Source: an uncultured Clostridia bacterium (GTDB lineage Bacteria; Bacillota; Clostridia; Christensenellales; CAG-1252). From it: a stretch of DNA of 32,697 nucleotides. The translations under genes were made by a program, and so were the position numbers. Below the pieces are notes generated by a model. That model did no database searches. It saw nothing but the letters and a program-made list of their open reading frames with translations, and was not told where the DNA came from. Below, piece by piece: positions 1-8,711 of this stretch (its first letter is position 1; every line of letters begins with the position of its first letter). The stretch is taken from positions 1-32,697 of the forward strand of contig CAMPCZ010000006.1 of the NCBI GenBank assembly GCA_946648015.1. The letters are read 5' to 3'.

Positions 1-54
1 CTCAGTATTTGTCTCCTATGCAGTTGTCAATGTGCGTTAGCAACAACAGTTGCT

Positions 55-132
55 TGGTGGGATGAAGTAGACTCGAACTACCGACCTCACGCTTATCAGG
101 CGTGTGCTCTAACCGACTGAGCTATCATCCCA
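55..132 (-). tRNA. tRNA-Ile (anticodon GAT), CCA encoded
   Basis: Reverse complement TGGGATGATAGCTCAGTCGGTTAGAGCACACGCCTGATAAGCGTGAGGTCGGTAGTTCGAGTCTACTTCATCCCACCA folds as a cloverleaf; acceptor TGGGATG/CATCCCA, anticodon loop CTGATAA. Confidence 0.97.
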
Positions 133-138
133 TATATT

Positions 139-214
139 TGGTGGAGATAAGCGGATTCGAACCGCTGACCCCATGCTTGCAAAGCATGTGCTCTACCAAC
201 TGAGCTATACCCCC
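139..214 (-). tRNA. tRNA-Ala (anticodon TGC), CCA encoded
   Basis: Reverse complement GGGGGTATAGCTCAGTTGGTAGAGCACATGCTTTGCAAGCATGGGGTCAGCGGTTCGAATCCGCTTATCTCCACCA; anticodon TGC, T-loop GGTTCGAATCC. Confidence 0.97.
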
Positions 215-249
215 AAGGGGTTTGCACGCTATTTTGCGATAGCCTATTA

Positions 250-278
250 ATATTAGCACACCGCAAAATAGATGTCAA
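250..278 (-). promoter_or_regulatory. sigma70/sigmaA-type promoter of the tRNA-Ala/tRNA-Ile transcript
   Basis: Minus strand TTGACA (273-278), 17 bp spacer, TAATAT (250-255), about 29 nt before the mature tRNA-Ala 5' end. Confidence 0.8.
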
Positions 279-376
279 ACGCTTTTCGCTATTTTTTTTA
301 TTTTTTTTGTAAGACTCGATTTTTGGCCGAAAATAGGCGAAAACCGCGATTATCGGCCCATGTTTTGCTTACAAAA

Positions 377-1354
377 TTACATTTTCTTGCGCCAAACGAA
401 GATACCGGCCACGAGGGATATCAAAATGCTGGCCCCGGACACCACGCCGAACACCCACGGACTGTGGCTTGCCCAACCGGCGTTGCCGGGTATGCCGTCC
501 AAGTTCATACCGAACATACTGAATATCAACGTCGGCACCGATATGACGACGGTAACGAAGGTCAACACCTTCATTACGTTGTTCATATTGTTGTTGATGA
601 CCGAGCTATACGCCTCCATGGTGGCCGCCAAAATGTCGCGGAACGTATTACAAGTATCCAACGCCTGCAACGACTCGATGCTGACGTCCTCGATAAGATC
701 CTGGTCCTCCTCGTATTTGGGCAAATAGCTATTGGACTTGATGAGTTTGTCGATGATATTGATATTGGAACGCAGCGAGTTGGAGAAATACACCAACGAA
801 TTCTGAATATCCAACAGTTCGAGCATCTCCTCATTGCGCATCTTCTCGTGCAATTCGTTTTGGATCTTTTGGCTCGATTTGTCGATTTGGCGCAAGTAGG
901 TCAAATACTTGGTGGCCACCGAAAACAGCAAACGGAAGGTGAAACGCGTGGGCTTGTCGAGCGTAACGTCCTTGACGCGCCCCAGCAAAAAGTCGCGCGT
1001 GACGGCGCTATCTTTCAAACACACGGTGATGATCGCCTTACCCGCCAAAATGATGGACATAGGCAACGTGGTGTAGTTGATGTTGCCTGTCTCCTCGTCG
1101 TCTTCCATCACGGGGATATCCACCAACACCATCAAATATTCGTCTTCCTTTTCGATACGAGGTTTCTCGTCCTCGTCAAGGGCTGCTTTGAGCACGTCGG
1201 CGGGCACGCCCGTCTTGAATTCGACAAACTCCACCTCTTTGTCATCGGGGTTGATCATATGCACCCAATGCCCTTTGAAGTCGGCCAAAGAGGCGACCAA
1301 TTCGGTCGGCAGCTCGCGTATACGATTGTTATCCTGATAAGAAACTGTAAACAT
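377..1354 (-). CDS. corA: CorA-family magnesium/cobalt transporter
   Basis: ORF starting MFTVSYQDNNRIREL; C-terminal two-TM region with GMN motif (FSMFGMNLDGIPGN). Confidence 0.93.
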   Translation of the reverse strand: MFTVSYQDNNRIRELPTELVASLADFKGHWVHMINPDDKEVEFVEFKTGVPADVLKAALDEDEKPRIEKEDEYLMVLVDIPVMEDDEETGNINYTTLPMSIILAGKAIITVCLKDSAVTRDFLLGRVKDVTLDKPTRFTFRLLFSVATKYLTYLRQIDKSSQKIQNELHEKMRNEEMLELLDIQNSLVYFSNSLRSNINIIDKLIKSNSYLPKYEEDQDLIEDVSIESLQALDTCNTFRDILAATMEAYSSVINNNMNNVMKVLTFVTVVISVPTLIFSMFGMNLDGIPGNAGWASHSPWVFGVVSGASILISLVAGIFVWRKKM

Positions 1355-1473
1355 AATACTCTCGCGTAAACCACGCAAGAGCACTACCTCGGTTGCGCGG
1401 TCTTGAATTGGGCTATGCAACTGTATGGGTCTGCGTCCATTATACTCCGCGCCTCCTTGCCAAAGATACTATT

Positions 1474-1502
1474 AGTGTAGCACGTCAAGGTCTCTTTGGC
1501 AA
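1474..1502 (-). promoter_or_regulatory. candidate corA promoter
   Basis: Minus strand TTGCCA (1497-1502), 17 bp, TACACT (1474-1479); overlaps a 10-bp inverted repeat. Confidence 0.45.
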
Positions 1503-1666
1503 CCTAAACGCCGCAAAAAATCGACGACCGACCAACTTTTTTCATTTTTATTGCGCATACGCGCGTACGTCGCACGCGTATGTTATGCGCGTAATAATAA
1601 CGTATAGTGCGTGCGCCCGATGGGGACGTCGCCCTTTTCCCTTGCGGCAAGCCAAACAAAATAAAC

Positions 1667-1695
1667 TTGCATTGGCGCCCAATATATGGTATAAT
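1667..1695 (+). promoter_or_regulatory. promoter of MDR-like gene / trmB operon
   Basis: TTGCAT (1667-1672), 17 bp, TATAAT (1690-1695). Confidence 0.7.
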
Positions 1696-1736
1696 AGTGC
1701 CGCTATATCCATTGGAATGGCGAACGAGGTTAGGTT

Positions 1737-2696
1737 ATGAAAACTTGGACGATCAACGAAAGCAAGAGCATTACTCTATCGGAAGCGGACGGGCAACCCA
1801 ACGCGAACGAGATCAAAATCAAAATCACCGACGTTTTGCTCACCCACACCGACTTTGCGTTGTATGCGGGGCGGGACAAGGCCAAACTCCCCGTAGTGCC
1901 CGGTCGTATGGCGCTGGGGTTGGTCAGCGAAACGGCGGGCGACACCACCTATATGAAGGGCGAACGCGTGCTCATCAAGCCATATATGGACGGAAAAATG
2001 CGCGGGTTGGATCTCAACGGCTTTTTAAGCGACTACGTAATAGCACCCAAAGAATGCGTGATATCCTTGCCCGAGGGCATCAAGAATGAGGAAGCCATAT
2101 TTGTGGAACTCATCGCGCTGGCGTTGCGCGCCATAGACAAGCTCAAGGTGGAAGAAGGCGAATTCGTTGCCATTATGGGCGCCGACGACTTTTGCCTTAT
2201 CGCAGCGCAGATCGTAGACTACTACCACGCCATACCCATAGTGGTATCCGCCGACGAGGCGGGGCTGGACATTGCCACGGAGTTGGGCATCACCTATGTG
2301 ATAGACACCACGGGCGCCAGCGCCGTGGAGCGCGTGCGCAACATTACCAACGGCGCCATGTGCGAGTGCGCCATCGTGCAAAGCATCAGCGCCAAGGTAC
2401 AAAACGGACTGAACCTGACCAAAATGCAAGGGCGCGTGTGCATCGTAGGGCCCGACGCCTATCTGGGCGATCTGCCGGTAGACCTGCACAACGTGGTTGC
2501 CAAACGCCTGAATATCACCTCGGTAACCAACGGAGGGAAAAACGTACCCGCCGCCATCAACTTTTTGGCGACGCAAGCCATTACGACGATAGGATTGCCC
2601 ACCAAGCGGCTGGCCTTTGCCGACATAAGCGATTACTTTGCCGACACCGGCGCGACGCAACTGTTCGGCCCCCTTACTGTGGTCAAGGTAGATTAG
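1737..2696 (+). CDS. Medium-chain dehydrogenase/reductase (zinc alcohol dehydrogenase-like) family protein, degenerate active site
   Basis: MDR layout (LTHTDFALYAGRDKAKLPVVPGRMALGLV, then a Rossmann region); zinc-ligand positions substituted. Confidence 0.7.
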   Translation: MKTWTINESKSITLSEADGQPNANEIKIKITDVLLTHTDFALYAGRDKAKLPVVPGRMALGLVSETAGDTTYMKGERVLIKPYMDGKMRGLDLNGFLSDYVIAPKECVISLPEGIKNEEAIFVELIALALRAIDKLKVEEGEFVAIMGADDFCLIAAQIVDYYHAIPIVVSADEAGLDIATELGITYVIDTTGASAVERVRNITNGAMCECAIVQSISAKVQNGLNLTKMQGRVCIVGPDAYLGDLPVDLHNVVAKRLNITSVTNGGKNVPAAINFLATQAITTIGLPTKRLAFADISDYFADTGATQLFGPLTVVKVD

Positions 2697-2697
2697 T

Positions 2698-3369
2698 ATG
2701 AGAATGCGGCTCAAAAAGTATTTGGACGAGCGCATGGCCGCCGTCGCGGACTACATTATCGTGGGCTATAGCGACGACCTCGACGCGCGCAACAGCGCGC
2801 CTACCGCCCCCTTGGATTGGCGCCGAGTATTCGGCAACGACAATCCCGTGCGCCTCGAATTGGGCTGCGGCAAGGGACAGTGGGTGTGCCGCATGGCCGC
2901 CGCCTATCCGGACGTTAATTTCGTAGCGGTGGAAAACGTAACCAACGTGATAGTGGCGGCGTGCGAAAAGGCAAAGGCGCTTGGGCTCAAAAACGTGCGT
3001 TTTGCCAACTGCGGCGTGGAATATTTGCCCCGCAACGTTTTGCCCCACTCGGTGGACGCCATCTATCTCAACTTTTCCTCGCCGTATCCCAAAAACCAAT
3101 ATGAAAACAGGCGATTGACCAACGCGCGCTATCTCGATCTCTACCGCGGTTGGCTCAAAAAAGGCGGCGACATACGCCAAAAAACGGACAATCGACCTTT
3201 TTTTGAGTACAGTTTGGTGAGCATGAGCCGGAATGGCCTGAGGTTCAAGCGCATTTCGTGCGATTTGCATCGCACGCCGGATATTCCCAATCTCACCAGC
3301 GAATACGAGGATAGATTTGCACCCCTGGGCCCCATCTATTACGTCGAGGCCGAATTTGCCGAAAACTGA
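2698..3369 (+). CDS. trmB: tRNA (guanine-N7)-methyltransferase family protein
   Basis: ELGCGKGQWVCRMA SAM motif; YLNFSSPYPKNQYENRRLT; QKTDN; DLH; TSEYEDRF, in TrmB order. Confidence 0.85.
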   Translation: MRMRLKKYLDERMAAVADYIIVGYSDDLDARNSAPTAPLDWRRVFGNDNPVRLELGCGKGQWVCRMAAAYPDVNFVAVENVTNVIVAACEKAKALGLKNVRFANCGVEYLPRNVLPHSVDAIYLNFSSPYPKNQYENRRLTNARYLDLYRGWLKKGGDIRQKTDNRPFFEYSLVSMSRNGLRFKRISCDLHRTPDIPNLTSEYEDRFAPLGPIYYVEAEFAEN

Positions 3370-3381
3370 AAGGAAGTGAGT

Positions 3382-3426
3382 AAAATGCGCCGCACCGCCG
3401 TTATATAGTGGAAGGCGCATTTTTTC
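3382..3426 (+). terminator. Rho-independent terminator after trmB
   Basis: AAAATGCGCC ... GGCGCATTTTTT stem with T-tract. Confidence 0.7.
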
Positions 3427-3442
3427 GCCGAAGGAGAGCTTT

Positions 3443-4828
3443 ATGAAAAAGAACATTTTGATACTGCTTATGATATTCGTTTTGGCGGCAAGCTTGGCGG
3501 CTTGCACCGTCAATCTTTCACCCGAGAGCGCGGTCGACGGAGACGAGCCCGCCGTCGCGCCGCTGCCCCGCGATATAGGCGGCGTAGATGGGCTGCCGTA
3601 CTATGCGGACGGTAGCATCAAAGGCGAGGGTATGCCCTCCGTCGCAGGCAAAAGCCGCCCGGACTACGGCGAGGGTGACACCCTCGATAGCGCAGAAGAA
3701 GCGGGCAATGGTACCGAGCCCAAAGCGGGTACTTTGACGGCGTGCGTATACGACGACCACGAATATTTTGCCTATTGGAAAGGCTTGCTGACGAGCACCC
3801 AAGAGGGCAAAGGACAGTTTGCCGATTTCTATGAGAACTACGCTTTCGACGCGCTAAGGCAAATCAAAGTGGTGGTAGAAGATCGTCCCGGCGCGGTTGT
3901 TACCTTGAACGACGGCAACGAAACGCTGTCGTCGGCACGCACCGACAATGCGGGCGTAGCCTACCTATATGCACCCCGTACTATGGACGGCCTGAAAGTA
4001 ACGACATCACACGCCATTTTGGCCGATATTCTCGAGAAACCCGTAGAGGGCGATACCATTACCTTTACCCGCGAGGATATCGGTGGCGAAAACTTCGACA
4101 AATTCGACCGCGTCGAATTGATGTTCGTCATAGATACCACCGGCTCGATGGGCGACGAGATAAGCTACCTCAAAGAGGAGATCGACTACGTTATTGCCAA
4201 CGTAAAAGAACAGACGAGCGCAGAAGTGTCGTTGGCCATCATGGTATACCGCGACACTGACGACGACTACGTTACGCTCTACAGCGACTTCAGCACCGAC
4301 ATAGCCAAGCAACAGGATTTTCTCCGCGAGCAATACGCCGCGGGTGGCGGCGACTTTGAAGAGGCGGTAGACGCCGCTCTGACCGAGGCGGTAAACAAGC
4401 AATGGTCGGCCAAAACCACCAAGATCATCATACACGTTGCCGACGCGCCCGCCCACGACGAGGACGTGGAGACTTGGAACGCAGCCGTCGCTACCGCCGC
4501 CGAAAAAGGTATACGCATCGTATCGGTGGCCTCGAGCGGTATTGACAAAAAGACGGAGTATTTCTTCCGCAGCCAAAGTCTTTTGACGGGCGGCGTATAC
4601 GTCTATCTCACCGACGACAGCGGCATTGGCGGCAGCCATCTGGAGGCCACGGTGCAGGAGCGCCCCCAAGTGGAGTACCTCAACAACGCGTTGGTGCGCG
4701 TAATAAAGGCTTTGCACGAGGGCGATCACAACATTACCGTGATGCCCGAGCGGCAACCCGATGAAGTCGCACCCGTCGACGACGAGCAAGGCGACGCGCC
4801 CGCACAACCCAGCCCCGACGAAGAATGA
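3443..4828 (+). CDS. VWA-domain lipoprotein
   Basis: Signal peptide with lipobox (LAASLAAC); MIDAS motif VIDTTGSMGDE; acidic C-terminus. Confidence 0.8.
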   Translation: MKKNILILLMIFVLAASLAACTVNLSPESAVDGDEPAVAPLPRDIGGVDGLPYYADGSIKGEGMPSVAGKSRPDYGEGDTLDSAEEAGNGTEPKAGTLTACVYDDHEYFAYWKGLLTSTQEGKGQFADFYENYAFDALRQIKVVVEDRPGAVVTLNDGNETLSSARTDNAGVAYLYAPRTMDGLKVTTSHAILADILEKPVEGDTITFTREDIGGENFDKFDRVELMFVIDTTGSMGDEISYLKEEIDYVIANVKEQTSAEVSLAIMVYRDTDDDYVTLYSDFSTDIAKQQDFLREQYAAGGGDFEEAVDAALTEAVNKQWSAKTTKIIIHVADAPAHDEDVETWNAAVATAAEKGIRIVSVASSGIDKKTEYFFRSQSLLTGGVYVYLTDDSGIGGSHLEATVQERPQVEYLNNALVRVIKALHEGDHNITVMPERQPDEVAPVDDEQGDAPAQPSPDEE

Positions 4829-4843
4829 TCGCTTGCGACGAGG

Positions 4844-4874
4844 AGCGGCCCGCAGCCAATGCGGGTCGCTTTTG
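4844..4874 (+). terminator. Rho-independent terminator after VWA gene
   Basis: AGCGGCCCGCA GCCA ATGCGGGTCGCT TTT hairpin. Confidence 0.55.
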
Positions 4875-4927
4875 GCTACAAATGGGCAAAAAAGGTATAA
4901 AACTTGGCGTCAAGCGCAAAAAAACAG

Positions 4928-4956
4928 TTGACGAAACCCCAAAAGGCGTATATAAT
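4928..4956 (+). promoter_or_regulatory. rpmE promoter
   Basis: TTGACG (4928-4933), 17 bp, TATAAT (4951-4956). Confidence 0.8.
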
Positions 4957-4992
4957 AGCAAGGTGAAATTATCCACAAAGAGGTGAATATAG

Positions 4993-5199
4993 ATGAAAAA
5001 CAGCACACATCCCGTATATCATACCGTTACCGTTACCTGTGCCTGCGGCGAAACTTTCCTGACCGGCACGACCAAAGACGTCAGCGAGTTGAAAGTAGAT
5101 ATTTGCAGCAAATGCCATCCCTTCTACACCGGCAAGCAAAAAATGGTGGAGACCGGCGGTCGCATCGGCAAGTTCAACAAGCGTTACAAACGCGACTAA
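4993..5199 (+). CDS. rpmE: 50S ribosomal protein L31, zinc-binding (C+) type
   Basis: [22 protein letters not shown]...[34 protein letters not shown]. Confidence 0.97.
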   Translation: MKNSTHPVYHTVTVTCACGETFLTGTTKDVSELKVDICSKCHPFYTGKQKMVETGGRIGKFNKRYKRD

Positions 5200-5209
5200 G
5201 ACGAGTGAG

Positions 5210-5236
5210 GTGCGAAGGTTTCTTCGCACTTTTTTT
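5210..5236 (+). terminator. Rho-independent terminator after rpmE
   Basis: GTGCGAAG/CTTCGCAC stem followed by TTTTTTT. Confidence 0.85.
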
Positions 5237-5309
5237 ATACGCGCGCGAGTGCACGAACGCGGAATATACTTACTATTCTAGTACAAATATTTGAGGTAAT
5301 TCGGTATTT

Positions 5310-7190
5310 ATGGCCAAAAGGAAATGTGTAAGCAAAATAGGCGGGCAAGCCGTTTTGGAAGGCGTGATGATGCGCGGCGTTACGGCATACGCTACCGCCG
5401 TGCGCAATCCGTCGGGCAATATCGTCGTGGAAAGTCAACGCCTTGCGGACCATACGGCTTGGTGGAAGAAAGTGCCTGTGCTCAGGGGCTTTCTCAACTT
5501 CTTTTCGATGATGGGCATCGGCGTCAAGATCATTATGCGTTCCGCCGAAGTATATGGCGAAAACTTCGAGGAGGAGCAACCTTCTCGGTTTGAAAAATGG
5601 TTGAGCAAAACATTGCACGTAGACGTGATGACCATCGCGATGATCGTGGGCGTGGTGCTGGGCGTAGGCTTGGCCGTGGCTCTGTTTATGCTGTTGCCCA
5701 ACGTCATAGCGGGGGCCGTTACGGGCGGCATAGCCCAAGGCGTGGCGGGCGACCGCAACGCTTTCAATTCGCTTTTCGCCAACGAGGGCGTGGGCATGCT
5801 CATATCCAACCTCATAGAGGGATTTGTGCGCATACTGCTCTTCGTCGCATACATAGCGGCCACAGCCTTGATGCGCGATATACGCCGGCTCTACCAATAC
5901 CACGGCGCCGAGCACAAAACCATAGCCTGCTTTGAGCACGGCCTCGACCTCACCGTAGAAAACGCGCGCAAAATGAGCAAACACCACGACCGCTGCGGCA
6001 CCAACTTTATGGTGATAGTGATGCTCGTGAGCATACTGCTCTTTTCGGTCGTCGAGGGCATATTGGGCGTATGCGGCTGGTCGGCCGAGATGGTGACGGA
6101 TAGCCGCGTTTTGGTGCGCCTCATCTATTTGGGCATACGGCTGGCCCTTTTGCCCTTTGTGGCGGGCATCGCCTACGAATTGCTCAAATTCTTGGCCAAA
6201 TTCGACAACTGGCTGGTCAAAGCCATCAAGGCGCCCGGCATGGCCATGCAACTGCTGACCACCCGCGAGCCGGACGACAGCATGCTGGAGGTAGCCATCA
6301 AAGCCTTCAGCACGGTGCAACAGTTGGACGCCGACCCCACTATGCCCACCACCACTTTCGAGGTGAAAAAGTCCTACGAGCGTTGTCGCCACGAGGTAGA
6401 AGGCATTTTGGACAAAACGGCGGACAAAGCGGTATTGGCCGATTGGATATTCGTCGAACTGACGGGCGTAAAGCGCAGCGAACTGTCCACCATAGCGACG
6501 GTGAGCGAAAGCATGTACAAAAAGGCGGTGGACTACGCCAAGCGCGTGGCCGCGGGTGAGCCTTTGCAATACGTTTTGGGCACGGCCGATTTCTACGGCT
6601 ATACCCTCAAAGTGGACAAGCGCGTGCTGATACCGCGCCCCGAGACCGAGCAAGTGACCGAGCAAGCGTTGGCCTATATCGCAAAGGATATGGACGTGTT
6701 GGATATGTGCACCGGCTCGGGCGCCATTGCCATTGCCGTGGCGGCCAAGACCCAAGCGCGCGTAGTGGCGGCGGACGTTTCGGCTGACGCTATCGCGGTA
6801 GCCGAGCAAAACGCACGCGAAGTGGGCGTGCAAGTGCAATTCGTACAGTCCGACCTATTTGCCTCGATCGAGGGCAAATTCGACGTGATCATATCCAATC
6901 CGCCCTATATCCGCACCGACGAAATGAGCGCCCTGCCCGCATGCGTCAAGCAAGAGCCTGCGTTGGCGCTGGACGGTGGCGAGGATGGTTTGGATTACTA
7001 TCGTCGCATCGTCAAAGACGCCCCCCTCAAAGAGGACGGCGTGCTGGTGTTGGAGATAGGCGACAAGCAAGGCGACGACGTGCGCGCCTTGCTACAAACT
7101 CGCTTTGCACAAGTGGAGATACTGAAAGACTACAACGGCATGGACCGCATTGCCATAGCAAAAAAGGAGATAGCATGTTTGAAAAATTAA
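5310..7190 (+). CDS. prmC: Fusion of DUF1385 (YqhQ-like) membrane domain with PrmC release-factor glutamine methyltransferase
   Basis: N-terminal [13 protein letters not shown] and [15 protein letters not shown] (DUF1385); C-terminal [16 protein letters not shown] and [10 protein letters not shown] (PrmC); one continuous 626-codon frame. Confidence 0.9.
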   Translation: MAKRKCVSKIGGQAVLEGVMMRGVTAYATAVRNPSGNIVVESQRLADHTAWWKKVPVLRGFLNFFSMMGIGVKIIMRSAEVYGENFEEEQPSRFEKWLSKTLHVDVMTIAMIVGVVLGVGLAVALFMLLPNVIAGAVTGGIAQGVAGDRNAFNSLFANEGVGMLISNLIEGFVRILLFVAYIAATALMRDIRRLYQYHGAEHKTIACFEHGLDLTVENARKMSKHHDRCGTNFMVIVMLVSILLFSVVEGILGVCGWSAEMVTDSRVLVRLIYLGIRLALLPFVAGIAYELLKFLAKFDNWLVKAIKAPGMAMQLLTTREPDDSMLEVAIKAFSTVQQLDADPTMPTTTFEVKKSYERCRHEVEGILDKTADKAVLADWIFVELTGVKRSELSTIATVSESMYKKAVDYAKRVAAGEPLQYVLGTADFYGYTLKVDKRVLIPRPETEQVTEQALAYIAKDMDVLDMCTGSGAIAIAVAAKTQARVVAADVSADAIAVAEQNAREVGVQVQFVQSDLFASIEGKFDVIISNPPYIRTDEMSALPACVKQEPALALDGGEDGLDYYRRIVKDAPLKEDGVLVLEIGDKQGDDVRALLQTRFAQVEILKDYNGMDRIAIAKKEIACLKN

Positions 7191-8242
7191 AGGCACTGAA
7201 AGAGCGCTACCAAGAGTTGACCGCTCTTATCGCCGACCCCAAGGTGATAGCCGACCGCAACCTTTGGCAAAAATACGTCAAAGAACACTCGGCTTTGGGC
7301 GAAGTGATGGACAAATACGAGGAATACCTCGCCGCCGAAAAGGCTGCGGCGGAATGCAAAGAGATCATACAGGACGGCAGCGACGCCGAACTGACGGCTT
7401 TGGCCAAAGAGGAACTGGGCGAACGCACGACACAGATGCAATCCCTCACCGATGAATTGAAGGTTTTGCTGCTCCCAAAAGACCCCAACGACGACAAAAA
7501 CGTGATCATGGAGATTCGCGCGGGTACGGGCGGAGAAGAGGCAAGCCTTTTCGGCGCGGATCTATTGCGTATGTATATGCGCTTTGCCGAGCGTCAACGC
7601 TGGAAGGTAGAAGAGATAGACATGAACTACACCGACTTGGGCGGCGTAAAAGAATGCGTGTTTATGATAAGCGGCAAAGGCGCGTATAGCAAGCTCAAAT
7701 ACGAGTCGGGCGCACACCGCGTGCAGCGCGTGCCCGAGACCGAGTCGCAGGGGCGCATACACACGTCGGCCGCCACGGTGGCCGTGTTGCCCGAGGCCGA
7801 GGACGTGGACGTGGAACTGAACATGAACGACATCAAGGTGGACACCTATCGCGCGGGCGGCGCGGGCGGCCAATACGTCAACCGCACCGACAGCGCGGTG
7901 CGAATGACCCACATACCCACGGGCATTGTGGTTACCTGCCAAGACGAAAAAAGCCAACTCAAAAACAAAGAAAAGGCCCTAAAGGTGTTGAAGAGCAGGT
8001 TGTACGACTACTACCAAAGCCAAGCCGACGAAGCCTATGCCCAAAGCCGCAAGTCGCAGGTCGGCTCGGGCGACCGCAGCGAACGCATACGCACCTACAA
8101 CTTTCCGCAAGGGAGAGTCACCGACCACCGCATCAATATGACTTTGTACAATTTGGAGGGTTTTTTGGACGGCGATATGATGCCAATCATCGAGGCACTG
8201 CGCCTTGCCGACCAAAACGCCAAATTGACGGGAGAAAACTGA
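7175..8242 (+). CDS. prfA: Peptide chain release factor 1
   Basis: [15 protein letters not shown]...[32 protein letters not shown] motif; overlaps end of prmC by 16 nt. Confidence 0.97.
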   Translation: MFEKLKALKERYQELTALIADPKVIADRNLWQKYVKEHSALGEVMDKYEEYLAAEKAAAECKEIIQDGSDAELTALAKEELGERTTQMQSLTDELKVLLLPKDPNDDKNVIMEIRAGTGGEEASLFGADLLRMYMRFAERQRWKVEEIDMNYTDLGGVKECVFMISGKGAYSKLKYESGAHRVQRVPETESQGRIHTSAATVAVLPEAEDVDVELNMNDIKVDTYRAGGAGGQYVNRTDSAVRMTHIPTGIVVTCQDEKSQLKNKEKALKVLKSRLYDYYQSQADEAYAQSRKSQVGSGDRSERIRTYNFPQGRVTDHRINMTLYNLEGFLDGDMMPIIEALRLADQNAKLTGEN

Positions 8243-8297
8243 GATATAGCGACGTCGCTGGCCACGCCAAATATAACCGACGTCCGAGCAAGAGATT

Positions 8298-8711
8298 ATG
8301 ATACGTTTGATTTACGGCCCCAAAGGTTCGGGCAAAACCGGCACAATGATAGAGGACGCCAACGCATTTGCCAAGCAATGCGACGGCGCAACGGTCTTTT
8401 TGACGGATACCGACCGCTACACCTACACCGTCAACTACAACATACGCCTCGTCAACGTGTACGAATACGACGTGCACGCCGACGTGGAACTGAGCGGGTT
8501 TATCCGCGGCCTCATTGCCTCCAACGCCGACATTATGCGCATCTACATAGACGGCGTCAACCGCATGACGCACAAGCAATACGACGATTTGGCGGAATTC
8601 TTTGCCGAGTTGGACAAAATCAGCACGGCGCACAACGTCGAGTTGGTGTTGACGGTGAGCGCGGAAGCGTTGCCCGCCTATATGCAAGCCTACCGCTTGC
8701 AGCATGCCTGA
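8298..8711 (+). CDS. Small P-loop NTPase-like protein
   Basis: Walker A GPKGSGKT; possible Walker B strand IMRIYIDG; 137 aa. Confidence 0.7.
   Translation: MIRLIYGPKGSGKTGTMIEDANAFAKQCDGATVFLTDTDRYTYTVNYNIRLVNVYEYDVHADVELSGFIRGLIASNADIMRIYIDGVNRMTHKQYDDLAEFFAELDKISTAHNVELVLTVSAEALPAYMQAYRLQHA

Noticed and set aside
5235-6839. 534-aa minus-strand ORF antisense to DUF1385-PrmC, and similar long antisense ORFs (272-1369 +, 17512-18798 -, 20963-21772 +)
   Set aside because: They lie opposite confidently identified genes, are rich in His/Gln/Arg/Val low-complexity sequence, and look like shadow ORFs caused by codon bias on the coding strand
6941-7174. N-terminal extension of the prfA ORF
   Set aside because: Out-of-frame read-through of prmC; the true start with RBS AAGGAG is at 7175
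8248-8259. 12-bp palindrome AGCGACGTCGCT between prfA and the P-loop gene
   Set aside because: Short, isolated, no promoter around it; plausible chance occurrence
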